Origin: Phyllobacterium brassicacearum
GTDB taxonomy: Bacteria > Pseudomonadota > Alphaproteobacteria > Rhizobiales > Rhizobiaceae
Direction of reading: 5' to 3'
Assembly (NCBI RefSeq): GCF_003010955.1
Contig: NZ_PGGO01000007.1
Coordinates: 1-64,000 of the forward strand
DNA length: 64,000 bases
Below are positions 56,792-64,000 of the stretch, piece by piece. The first letter of the stretch is position 1, and each line of letters starts with the position of its first letter. The translations under genes and the position numbers were made by a program. The notes beneath the pieces were generated by a model. It ran no database searches and was not told the origin of the DNA. It saw only the letters and a program-made list of their open reading frames with translations.

Positions 56792-57715
56792 TTAACCGGC
56801 TCGCACGCTGTTTGCTGCCTCGCGGATCGTTTGCATAAGGATCAACAGCGGAAGAGACGGCGTTATATCCGCACGCGTTGTCAGCCCGACCGGTCCTTTT
56901 GTTTCCGTTGTGTCAATGGGAAGCAAAGCGAGCGCGCCGTCCTCGACATCGCGGGCGACCACGCCCAATGAGATGATCCACACGGCGTTCTTCGAGCGGA
57001 CGAAAGCGCGGCCAAAGGCATCAGACACGGTTTCGATCTGTTGCGGCAGCTTGGCGACGCCATTGGCGATGAGAAACCGGTCGACAAAGGGGCGGATGAC
57101 GGATGCTCGCGTCGGCATCAATACGGGAAATTCAGCGAGGCGGGCAAAGATGTCCCCATGTGCGTGCATCAAAGGATGCCGGGCGCTCACGGCGAAAACC
57201 ACCTGTTCGGAGTAGAGATGTTCAAAGGCAAACCCGGTCATCTTCTCCGGAGCGGCAAGCCGCCCGACCACGAGATCGAGATCGCCGAGCCGCAACTGCT
57301 CCAACAGGACAGCATTCTCGCCAGTGACGATCTTCAACCGGCTCTGGGTTTTCTCCTGCAGAAACAGGCTTATTGCTTCAGGCATAATCCGGGTGGAGAC
57401 TGTAGGCAATGCGCCAATCCGGACCGGTATTCCCTCACCAGACTGCTCATTGGTGACGGAATCGATGCCTTGCCGCAATGCGGTGATGGCAGCGCCGGCG
57501 TAACGAAGGAAGACTTCGCCGTAGCGGGTGATCCTGATGCCGCGTCCGTCCCGCTCAAAAACGGAGACACCCAAAGCTTCTTCCATCTCACGGATAGTTT
57601 TGGTGACGGCCGGCTGGCTGATATTAAGAATGGAGGCAGCCTTCATCACACTCTTTTGGCGCGCGACTTCCAAAAATGTTTGAAGGTGGCGGAATTTGAT
57701 GCGGCTGTCGATCAT
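56792..57715 (-). CDS. pcaQ: LysR-type regulator of the protocatechuate genes
   Basis: 307 residues. The N-terminal HTH is FRHLQTFLEVARQKSVMKAASILNISQPAVTKTIREME, followed by a substrate-binding domain with PVRIGALPTVSTRIMPEAI. It is divergent from pcaDCHGB, and the intervening region has the PcaQ box. In rhizobia beta-carboxy-cis,cis-muconate and gamma-carboxymuconolactone are the coinducers. Confidence 0.94.
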   Translation of the reverse strand: MIDSRIKFRHLQTFLEVARQKSVMKAASILNISQPAVTKTIREMEEALGVSVFERDGRGIRITRYGEVFLRYAGAAITALRQGIDSVTNEQSGEGIPVRIGALPTVSTRIMPEAISLFLQEKTQSRLKIVTGENAVLLEQLRLGDLDLVVGRLAAPEKMTGFAFEHLYSEQVVFAVSARHPLMHAHGDIFARLAEFPVLMPTRASVIRPFVDRFLIANGVAKLPQQIETVSDAFGRAFVRSKNAVWIISLGVVARDVEDGALALLPIDTTETKGPVGLTTRADITPSLPLLILMQTIREAANSVRAG

Positions 57716-57723
57716 CGCTTTTC

Positions 57724-57739
57724 ATAACCCATGGGTTAA
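57724..57739. promoter_or_regulatory. PcaQ box
   Basis: ATAACC-CATG-GGTTAA exactly fits the ATAACC-N4-GGTTAA consensus described for PcaQ in rhizobia. It lies between pcaQ and pcaD. Confidence 0.9.
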
Positions 57740-57815
57740 GGGAATGTGCTAAGATATCATTTTACTGAACCAAATGTATATTCCATTGTCACTCTTGCAG
57801 ATTGGGAGGATTTCT

Positions 57816-58622
57816 GTGCAATTCGCTTCTATCAACGGCATCACGCTGCACTATCAGTTGATCGGTGCGCCTGAAGGCAGACCGGTCCTGGTCTTTGCCA
57901 ACTCGCTTGGCACCGATTTGCGCATCTGGCGCGACGTTATCCTTCGTCTTGTCGGCGATTTTGCCATCGTCACCTATGATATGCGCGGGCACGGCCTATC
58001 CGATCTTGGCAAGCCGCCTTATTCCATCGATGACCATGTTGGTGATCTTGCCGGGCTTCTCGATTATCTGGAGGTCAAGAGCGCAGTCATCTGCGGTCTC
58101 TCAGTTGGGGGGCTCGTGGCGCAGGGCCTATACGCGACGCGACCGGATTTGGTGCGGGCATTGATCCTCTGTGATACGGCGCACAAGATCGGCACAGCCG
58201 AAGGCTGGGCCGCGCGCATTGCAGCAGTCGAGAAGGATGGGATCGAATCCATCGCCGACAACATCTTCAAGCTCTGGTTCACGCCGACTTTTCACGCCCA
58301 GCGCCGAGATGAGCTTGCGGGTTATCGCAACATGCTCGTCCGCCAACCGGTTGACGGTTACATCGGCACCTGTGCCGCAATCCGCGACGCTGATTTCACC
58401 GAAGCTGCGTCGCGAATTGCAGTTCCGGCAATTTGCGTTGTCGGCGATCAGGATGGTTCCACACCGCCAGACGTTGTGCTGGAGCTTGCCAAACTCATCC
58501 CCCGCGCGCGCTACGAGGTGATCAAGGCTGCAGCGCACATTCCCTGTGTCGAGCAGCCCGAAGCGCTCAGTGCCGTGATGCGGGCCTTCATCGATGAATT
58601 CCAGCTTGGAGGAAAATCATGA
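57816..58622 (+). CDS. pcaD: 3-oxoadipate enol-lactonase
   Basis: 268 residues from GTG 57816, preceded by GGGAGGA; the frame from 57774 has no binding site. An alpha/beta hydrolase with the nucleophile in GLSVGG, Asp in GDQDGSTPP and His in AAHIPCVEQ. Hydrolyses beta-ketoadipate enol-lactone. Heads pcaDCHGB. Confidence 0.95.
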   Translation: MQFASINGITLHYQLIGAPEGRPVLVFANSLGTDLRIWRDVILRLVGDFAIVTYDMRGHGLSDLGKPPYSIDDHVGDLAGLLDYLEVKSAVICGLSVGGLVAQGLYATRPDLVRALILCDTAHKIGTAEGWAARIAAVEKDGIESIADNIFKLWFTPTFHAQRRDELAGYRNMLVRQPVDGYIGTCAAIRDADFTEAASRIAVPAICVVGDQDGSTPPDVVLELAKLIPRARYEVIKAAAHIPCVEQPEALSAVMRAFIDEFQLGGKS

Positions 58623-59023
58623 CGGGTGCGGCCGTTCAATCTCGCCGCTATGCCGAGGGCATGGAGACGCGCAGGATCGTATTGGGCGATACCCATGTCG
58701 ACAATGCCGAGTTGAACAAAACAGATTTCGACAAGCCATTTCAGGAGTTGATCACGGAAGCCGCCTGGGGGCATGTCTGGTCGCGTCCTGGCTGGAGCAA
58801 GCGGGAACGCTCGATCGTGACAATCGCCCTGCTGGCGGCACTGGGGCAAGATGAAGAATTGGTCATGCACATCCGGGCCACGGCCAATACGGGCGCAACG
58901 AAGGATGATATTTGCGAGGCGCTGCTGCACGTCGCGATCTATGCGGGTGTGCCGGCAGCAAATCACGCGATCAAGCTGGCCAAACAGGTCTACAAGGAAT
59001 TGGAAGCTGGAAAGGCAGCGTGA
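58619..59023 (+). CDS. pcaC: 4-carboxymuconolactone decarboxylase
   Basis: 134 residues, ATGA overlap with pcaD. The carboxymuconolactone decarboxylase fold shows [36 protein letters not shown] and the helix [18 protein letters not shown]. Here it is a separate protein rather than fused to PcaD. Confidence 0.95.
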   Translation: MTGAAVQSRRYAEGMETRRIVLGDTHVDNAELNKTDFDKPFQELITEAAWGHVWSRPGWSKRERSIVTIALLAALGQDEELVMHIRATANTGATKDDICEALLHVAIYAGVPAANHAIKLAKQVYKELEAGKAA

Positions 59024-59034
59024 CGGAGGCGGCA

Positions 59035-59775
59035 ATGTCCAACAGGAAACCGGAAACCGGTGCTTTTTTCCAGCGCGACAGGCTGTGGCACCCGCCGGCC
59101 TATACGCCGGATTACAAGACAAGTGTCGTGCGTTCACCGCAGCGGGCACTTCTTTCATTTGATAACACATTGTCGGAGATCACCGGCCCGGTGTTCGGCC
59201 ATTCCATTCTTGGTGAACTCGACAACGATCTCATCCACAATTTTGCCAAGCCGGGCGAAAGTGCCATCGGTCAGCGCATCATCGTCCATGGGCGTGTGAT
59301 CGACGAGCGCGGCAAGGGCGTTGCTGGTGCGCTGCTGGAATTCTGGCAGGCAAATGCCGGTGGCCGCTACCGGCACAAGCGCGAAGGATATATAGCGCCG
59401 CTCGATCCGAACTTCGGTGGATGCGGACGTACGATCACCGACGAGGACGGCCATTACCGGTTCCGTACTGTCAAGCCAGGCGCCTACCCCTGGCCGAACG
59501 GCGTGAATGACTGGCGTCCCGCCCACATCCATTTTTCCGTCTTTGGTCACGGCTTCGCACAACGCCTGATCACCCAGATGTATTTCGAAGGTGACCCGAT
59601 GATCTGGAAATGCCCGATCGTCAGATCGATTCCGGACAAGACGGCCATCGAACAGCTCATTGCTCCTCTCGATATGAACAATACGATCCCGATGGATGCC
59701 CGCGCCTACAAGTTCGACATCGTGTTGCGCGGCCGCCGCTCGACACTGTTCGAGAACCGCATGGAGGGCAACTGA
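59035..59775 (+). CDS. pcaH: Protocatechuate 3,4-dioxygenase beta subunit
   Basis: 246 residues from ATG 59035 (GACGGAGGCGG upstream). The subunit with the ferric iron: Tyr ligands in [10 protein letters not shown] and [12 protein letters not shown], His ligands in [11 protein letters not shown]. Intradiol cleavage of protocatechuate gives beta-carboxy-cis,cis-muconate. Adjacent to pcaG with a one-base overlap. Confidence 0.96.
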   Translation: MSNRKPETGAFFQRDRLWHPPAYTPDYKTSVVRSPQRALLSFDNTLSEITGPVFGHSILGELDNDLIHNFAKPGESAIGQRIIVHGRVIDERGKGVAGALLEFWQANAGGRYRHKREGYIAPLDPNFGGCGRTITDEDGHYRFRTVKPGAYPWPNGVNDWRPAHIHFSVFGHGFAQRLITQMYFEGDPMIWKCPIVRSIPDKTAIEQLIAPLDMNNTIPMDARAYKFDIVLRGRRSTLFENRMEGN

Positions 59776-60389
59776 TGGTCCAGCAATTGGGGTTCCTCAA
59801 AGAAACACCGTCGCAAACGGCGGGGCCATACGTTCATATTGGCTGCACGCCGAATTTCTCAGGCATTACAGGTGTTTACGAGGCTGATCTCGGCGTTGCC
59901 ATGGTCAATGACAAGACGCTTGGCGAGCGGATCACCATTCGCGGCCGTGTTTTTGATGGAACCGGAACGCCGTTGCGCGACGCCTTGCTTGAAATATGGC
60001 AGCCAGACAGCAATGGGCTCTACAACAGCCCGTCGGAATTGCGTGGTGCGGCCGATCCGAATTTTACCGGATGGGGCCGCTGCCCGACCGATATGGAAAC
60101 CGGCGAGTATGTTTTCGAAACAATAAAGCCGGGCCAGGTTCCATACAAGGATGGGCGGCTGATGGCGCCTCATGTCTCGGTCTGGATTGTTGCTCGCGGC
60201 ATCAATATCGGATTGCAGACGCGGATCTATTTCGACGATGAGAAAGCGGCCAATGACCAGGACCCGATTCTGATGCGGATCGAGCACAAAAACCGTGTGC
60301 CCACTCTGATCGCAAAGCGCGACGGATCGAGCTATCTCTTTGATATTCATCTGCAAGGCGACAAGGAAACCATCTTTTTCGATGTGTAA
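59775..60389 (+). CDS. pcaG: Protocatechuate 3,4-dioxygenase alpha subunit
   Basis: 204 residues. It has the same intradiol fold (ETPSQTAGPYVHIGCTP, ALLEIWQPDSNGLYNSP, PHVSVWIVARGIN), but the Tyr and second His ligands are missing, as expected of the alpha subunit. It forms the oligomer with PcaH. Confidence 0.96.
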   Translation: MVQQLGFLKETPSQTAGPYVHIGCTPNFSGITGVYEADLGVAMVNDKTLGERITIRGRVFDGTGTPLRDALLEIWQPDSNGLYNSPSELRGAADPNFTGWGRCPTDMETGEYVFETIKPGQVPYKDGRLMAPHVSVWIVARGINIGLQTRIYFDDEKAANDQDPILMRIEHKNRVPTLIAKRDGSSYLFDIHLQGDKETIFFDV

Positions 60390-60392
60390 GCG

Positions 60393-61466
60393 ATGAGCAT
60401 ATGTCCTTTCGACCACCCGTATCTGTCGGGACTGATCGGCGATGAAGAGGCCACTCGGTGGTTCTCTGTCGAGAATGACATTGCTGCGATGCTGGCGTTC
60501 GAATCCGCGTTGGCGCAGGCGGAAGCTGCCGAGAAGGTCATCGATTATGCGGCGGCTGAGACGATCACAAATGCATGCAAGACGTTCGTCCCGGATATCG
60601 CTGCTTTGAAATCGGCGGTTGCAAAAGATGGTGTTGTTGTCCCGGAACTTATCCGCCAACTGCGCGGCACAGTTCCAGCAGAATATCGTACATCCCTGCA
60701 CTTGGGCGCCACCAGCCAGGACGTCATCGACACCAGCCTGATGATTCGGCTCAAGCCAGTGCTTGTATGCTTGAATGAGGGCTTGTCGGATATTTTATCC
60801 GAGCTCGATCGGTTGGAAAGAGCGTTTGGAAACAATGGGTTAATGGGGCGCACCCGCATGCAGGCGGCCGTTCCGATCACAGTGCGTGACCGTATAGAGG
60901 CCTGGCGCGGACCGTTGTCAAGGCATCGCCAAAGGCTTGATGGGCTCAGGCAGAATTTCCCCGTCATTCAATTCGGGGGCCCCGCGGGAACGCTGGACAA
61001 GCTGGGGGATAAGGGGTCGGCGGTCCGCGAGCGAGTGGCCGCAATACTTGGTCTGAAAGGCCTGCCGCAATGGCACAATCAGCGCGACATGATCGTAGAT
61101 TTCGCCGATCTGCTGTCACAGGTTTCGGGTTCTCTTGGCAAGATCGGCCAGGACACATCCCTCCTTGCGCAGGAGGGCGATGAAATTGCCCTGGAAGGCG
61201 GCGGCAAGTCGTCTGCCATGCCGCATAAGCAGAACCCGGTCCTTGCCGAGCTGCTCGTCTCGCTCGCCCGTTACAACGCCACACAGATTTCAGGCATGCA
61301 CCAGGCGCTGATCCACGAGCAGGAACGCTCGGGTGCGGCCTGGACCCTGGAATGGATGATATTGCCGTCGATGGTCACGACCACGGTAACCGCCCTGCGT
61401 TCTGCAACTGCGTTGCTCGGCTCAATCATGAGTTTGGGAGAGGGTACCAATGCAAGCGGCGTATGA
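60393..61466 (+). CDS. pcaB: 3-carboxy-cis,cis-muconate cycloisomerase
   Basis: 357 residues of the fumarase/aspartase superfamily. The superfamily signature is GGGKSSAMPHKQNPVLAELL (about 269-288), with LHLGATSQDVIDT before it. It is the short rhizobial form, without the C-terminal extension of the about 450-residue Pseudomonas enzyme. It follows pcaG by three bases. Converts beta-carboxymuconate to gamma-carboxymuconolactone. Confidence 0.93.
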   Translation: MSICPFDHPYLSGLIGDEEATRWFSVENDIAAMLAFESALAQAEAAEKVIDYAAAETITNACKTFVPDIAALKSAVAKDGVVVPELIRQLRGTVPAEYRTSLHLGATSQDVIDTSLMIRLKPVLVCLNEGLSDILSELDRLERAFGNNGLMGRTRMQAAVPITVRDRIEAWRGPLSRHRQRLDGLRQNFPVIQFGGPAGTLDKLGDKGSAVRERVAAILGLKGLPQWHNQRDMIVDFADLLSQVSGSLGKIGQDTSLLAQEGDEIALEGGGKSSAMPHKQNPVLAELLVSLARYNATQISGMHQALIHEQERSGAAWTLEWMILPSMVTTTVTALRSATALLGSIMSLGEGTNASGV

Positions 61467-61553
61467 GCACTTGGCGCAAGTGCGGAATGCCGCGAGGCGC
61501 GTCTCAGATTTTTGATAGGTGAAATTTCGACCATGATCGCGGGAGACATGGTC
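61467..61553. promoter_or_regulatory. Hairpin and inverted repeat between pcaB and the ABC transporter genes
   Basis: GCACTTG-gcg-CAAGTGC (61467-61483) directly follows the pcaB stop, without a T-run. A second inverted repeat, GACCATG-N11-CATGGTC, lies at 61529-61553, about 30 bases before the binding-protein start. No PcaQ box is seen here. Confidence 0.45.
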
Positions 61554-61585
61554 TGGCAAAACGAAAGTTGAAAGAGGGAGGAAAC

Positions 61586-62758
61586 ATGAAAAAGCTCATA
61601 CTGGCGGCAGCTGCATCATTGCTGATGACTGCGAGTGCCTATGCAGAGGTGATCAAGGTCGGGGTCGTCGGTCCGTTCTCGGGCCCGTTCGCAATCCAGG
61701 GCAAGAATTTCAAGGCAGGCATCGACGCCTATCTCGCCGAGCACGGCAACAAGGTCGGCGAGAACACGATCGAGATACTCTACCGGGACGTGCCGCAACC
61801 TGATCCAGCCCAGTCGAAGGCACTGGCGCAGGAACTGGTGGTCAAGGAAGGTGTGCAATACCTCGCCGGCTTCTACTTTACCCCGGACGCAATGGCGGTG
61901 ACGCCGCTGCTGAAGCAGGGCAATGTGCCGATGGTCATCATGAATGCGGCCACTTCTGCGATCGTCACGAAGAGCCCGCTGGTCGTGCGGACGTCGTTCA
62001 CGACGTGGCAGACATCCGCTCCCATGGCGAAGACTGCGCGCGAACGCGGTGTCGAAAAGGCGATCACCGTTGTCAGCGATTACGGCCCCGGCGTTGATTC
62101 CGAGACCGCCTTCAAGACCACCTTCGAGAAGGAAGGCGGCACCGTCGTCGAATCCATCCGCATGCCGCTGTCGACCAACGACTTCAGCCCGATCATGCAA
62201 AGGGTCCGCGATTCCGGTGCGCAGGCGGTCTTTGCCTTCCTGCCGTCCGGGCCGACCACACTAGGTTTCGTCAAGGCCTATAATGAGAATGGTCTCAAGC
62301 AGGCCGGCATCCAGTTTCTCGCACCCGGTGACCTGACACAGGAATCCGATCTTCCGGCCATCGGCGATGCAGGCGTCGGCATCCTGACGACCTTCCATTA
62401 TTCGATTGCGCACGATTCTCCGGAAAACAAGGCATTTGTCGCCGCGGCGCAAAAGGCGATCGGCAATCCAGCGGAACTCTCCTTCCCGTCGGTCGGCGCC
62501 TATGACGGCATGTTTGTCATCACCAAGATGATCGAGGCAACCGGTGGCAAGCAGGACGCAGAGAAGGCGGTCGAAGCCGTGAAAGGCCTTGCCTGGGAAA
62601 GCCCGCGCGGACCCGTGTCGATCGATCCTGAAACGCGTCACATCACCCAGAACATCTATCTGCGCGAGGTCGCCAAGGGTGATGATGGCGGCTACTACAA
62701 CAAGGAAATCAAGACGTTTGAAAAGCAGCCTGATCCCGGTCTGGCCGCCGCGAAATAA
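61586..62758 (+). CDS. Branched-chain-type ABC transporter substrate-binding protein, probable aromatic acid uptake (PcaM-like)
   Basis: 390 residues from ATG 61586 (AGAGGGAGG upstream). A signal peptide KLILAAAASLLMTASAYA is followed by a LivK-type type I periplasmic-binding domain (IKVGVVGPFSGPFAIQGKNFKAG). It lies 119 bases after pcaB on the same strand and is followed by LivH- and LivM-type permeases. S. meliloti has a PcaQ-controlled protocatechuate ABC system of this type (pcaMNVWX), so protocatechuate or 4-hydroxybenzoate is the likely ligand. Confidence 0.85.
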   Translation: MKKLILAAAASLLMTASAYAEVIKVGVVGPFSGPFAIQGKNFKAGIDAYLAEHGNKVGENTIEILYRDVPQPDPAQSKALAQELVVKEGVQYLAGFYFTPDAMAVTPLLKQGNVPMVIMNAATSAIVTKSPLVVRTSFTTWQTSAPMAKTARERGVEKAITVVSDYGPGVDSETAFKTTFEKEGGTVVESIRMPLSTNDFSPIMQRVRDSGAQAVFAFLPSGPTTLGFVKAYNENGLKQAGIQFLAPGDLTQESDLPAIGDAGVGILTTFHYSIAHDSPENKAFVAAAQKAIGNPAELSFPSVGAYDGMFVITKMIEATGGKQDAEKAVEAVKGLAWESPRGPVSIDPETRHITQNIYLREVAKGDDGGYYNKEIKTFEKQPDPGLAAAK

Positions 62759-62802
62759 CGGGAGCGGGATGCGGTGCCGATAGTTTCTAACAGGATGATC
62801 TG

Positions 62803-63666
62803 ATGCAGACCTTCTTCAGCATTGGCGTCGATGCGCTTGCCTATGGGATGATCCTGTTCGTCATTTCTATCGGCCTCTCGGTGACGATGGGGCTGATGCG
62901 GGTGGTTAACCTTGCCCACGGCGCCTTTGCCATGATCGGCGGCTACATCGCGTCCTATGCGGCGCGGGATCTCGGCCTTGCCTATGGTCTGGCGGTGATC
63001 CTGGCTGTCGCCGGAACCATCATCATCGCCATCCCGCTCGAGCGGTTCCTCTACCGGCGCATTTATGGTGCGCCGGAGCTGACGCAGGTCCTGATGACGA
63101 TCGGCATCACCTTCTGCGTTATAGGCATCGCCAATTATGTTTTCGGGCCAACGCTGAAGACTATCCCCCTCCCCCCGGATTTGCAGGGGCCGGTCGACCT
63201 CGGTTTCCGCACGATCGCTGCGCACAAGCTCTTCGCCATCTTCTGCGGTGTCGCCGTCGCTCTCGGGCTTTGGTATCTGATCGAACGCACCTCCTTTGGT
63301 GTCAAACTGCGCGCTTCGGTGGATAATACGGCGATGGCGGCGGCGCTCGGCGTCCGCACCAAGATCGTCTACGCAGCAAGCTTTGCGTTGGCTGTCGGTC
63401 TCGCCGCCTTTGGCGGAGTGATCGGCGCTGAGCTGCTCCCGGTCGAGCCCTATTACGCCCTGCGCTATATGGTGACATTCCTTGTGGTGGTTTCGGTTGG
63501 CGGAGCCGGCTCCATCCCTGGCGCCTTGATTGCCTGCCTGCTTCTTGGGGCCATAGACACCACAGGCCGTTATCTCGTGCCGGAATACGGCGAATTCTTC
63601 TTCTATCTAGCAGTGATCGCGATCGTGTGGGTATTTCCGCGTGGATTGATGGGGCGAGCGAAATGA
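62803..63666 (+). CDS. LivH-type ABC transporter permease
   Basis: 287 residues with about eight membrane helices. MGLMRVVNLAHGAFAMIGGYIASY near the N-terminus and the C-terminal VVVSVGGAGSIPGALIACLLLGAIDT are family hallmarks. Likely the first permease (PcaN-like) of the aromatic acid transporter. Confidence 0.92.
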   Translation: MQTFFSIGVDALAYGMILFVISIGLSVTMGLMRVVNLAHGAFAMIGGYIASYAARDLGLAYGLAVILAVAGTIIIAIPLERFLYRRIYGAPELTQVLMTIGITFCVIGIANYVFGPTLKTIPLPPDLQGPVDLGFRTIAAHKLFAIFCGVAVALGLWYLIERTSFGVKLRASVDNTAMAAALGVRTKIVYAASFALAVGLAAFGGVIGAELLPVEPYYALRYMVTFLVVVSVGGAGSIPGALIACLLLGAIDTTGRYLVPEYGEFFFYLAVIAIVWVFPRGLMGRAK

Positions 63667-64000
63667 GCATCACCAACACATCGGCAACGATCATCCAGCC
63701 GCTACCCGCGGCGAGCAGCAACTGGCTGCGCGATCTCGTTGGCATCGCCATCATCCTGGCTGCGGCCATAGTTGGGTACTTTCTCTTTCCCAACAATCTG
63801 GCGCTGCTGACACGCATGATCGCCATCATGCTGTTTGTGCTGTCGCTGGACCTTGTCACCGGCTATTGCGGCGTCGCGACGCTCGGTCATGCCGCGCTCT
63901 TCGGAGCCGGCGCCTATGCAGCCGGTATTGCTGCGGCACATTTCGGGGTAACCGAACCAATCACCATGATTGCCATAGGAGCGGTGGGAGGCGCGGTCGC
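63663..64000 (+). CDS. LivM-type ABC transporter permease, truncated by window edge
   Basis: It overlaps the LivH gene by ATGA and runs off the right edge after 112 residues. The visible part has two or three membrane helices and LDLVTGYCGVATLGHAALFGAGAYAAGI, the LivM signature. The two ATPases of the system should lie beyond the edge. Confidence 0.9.
   Translation, partial: MSITNTSATIIQPLPAASSNWLRDLVGIAIILAAAIVGYFLFPNNLALLTRMIAIMLFVLSLDLVTGYCGVATLGHAALFGAGAYAAGIAAAHFGVTEPITMIAIGAVGGAV

Overview
The window (64 kb, moderately high GC) looks like an alphaproteobacterial, Hyphomicrobiales-type genome, probably Phyllobacteriaceae, Rhizobiaceae or a relative. The evidence is a rhizobial ATAACC-N4-GGTTAA PcaQ box in front of pcaDCHGB, a galactoglucan (EPS II, exp/wge)-like exopolysaccharide locus with a WggR-like MarR regulator, tandem glycine aptamers ahead of gcvT, and frequent ATGA/TGATG gene overlaps. 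The genus is an inference. A relaxase tail at the left edge hints at plasmid, chromid or integrated mobile DNA.

Layout. 1-2.2 kb: end of a relaxase gene and a PLP-dependent threonine/serine dehydratase. 2.3-7.0 kb: a deoxyribose catabolic operon (SorC/DeoR-type regulator, deoC, ALDH16-type aldehyde dehydrogenase) that has lost its sugar ABC transporter, of which only a permease tail remains. 7.0-8.4 kb: a DrrAB-type exporter whose ATPase gene is broken. 8.6-9.7 kb: membrane class III nucleotidyl cyclase. 9.8-14.5 kb: glycine riboswitch and gcvTHP, closed by a strong terminator. 14.6-18 kb: accessory genes (nucleotidyltransferase-fold protein, AraC regulator, a small Cys-rich protein, a DUF1127-like protein, an unknown). 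18.3-19.6 kb: second cyclase.

19.7-45.8 kb: the exopolysaccharide island. A regulator and a glycosyltransferase run left. A type I secretion pair, an RTX Ca-binding protein, then glycosyltransferases, a methyltransferase, pyruvyltransferase-like proteins, UDP-glucose 4-epimerase, a large GT2-GT4 fusion, a Tat-exported GH16 glucanase and an AlgJ-like acetyltransferase fused to TPRs run right. Three copies of a TTACTTCAA/TTGAAGTAA-type palindrome sit before the regulator/secretion genes, the RTX gene and the last operon, which marks the likely regulon. No Wzx, Wzy or synthase is visible.

45.9-50.8 kb: a LacI regulator convergent with a polar amino acid ABC transporter/glycosylasparaginase operon; a 36-bp perfect palindrome covers that operon's -10 box. 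50.9-63.7 kb and beyond: a complete 4-hydroxybenzoate/protocatechuate beta-ketoadipate pathway (pcaIJF with PcaR, pobA with PobR, pcaDCHGB with PcaQ), followed by a branched-chain-type ABC transporter that continues past the right edge and probably imports an aromatic acid such as protocatechuate.
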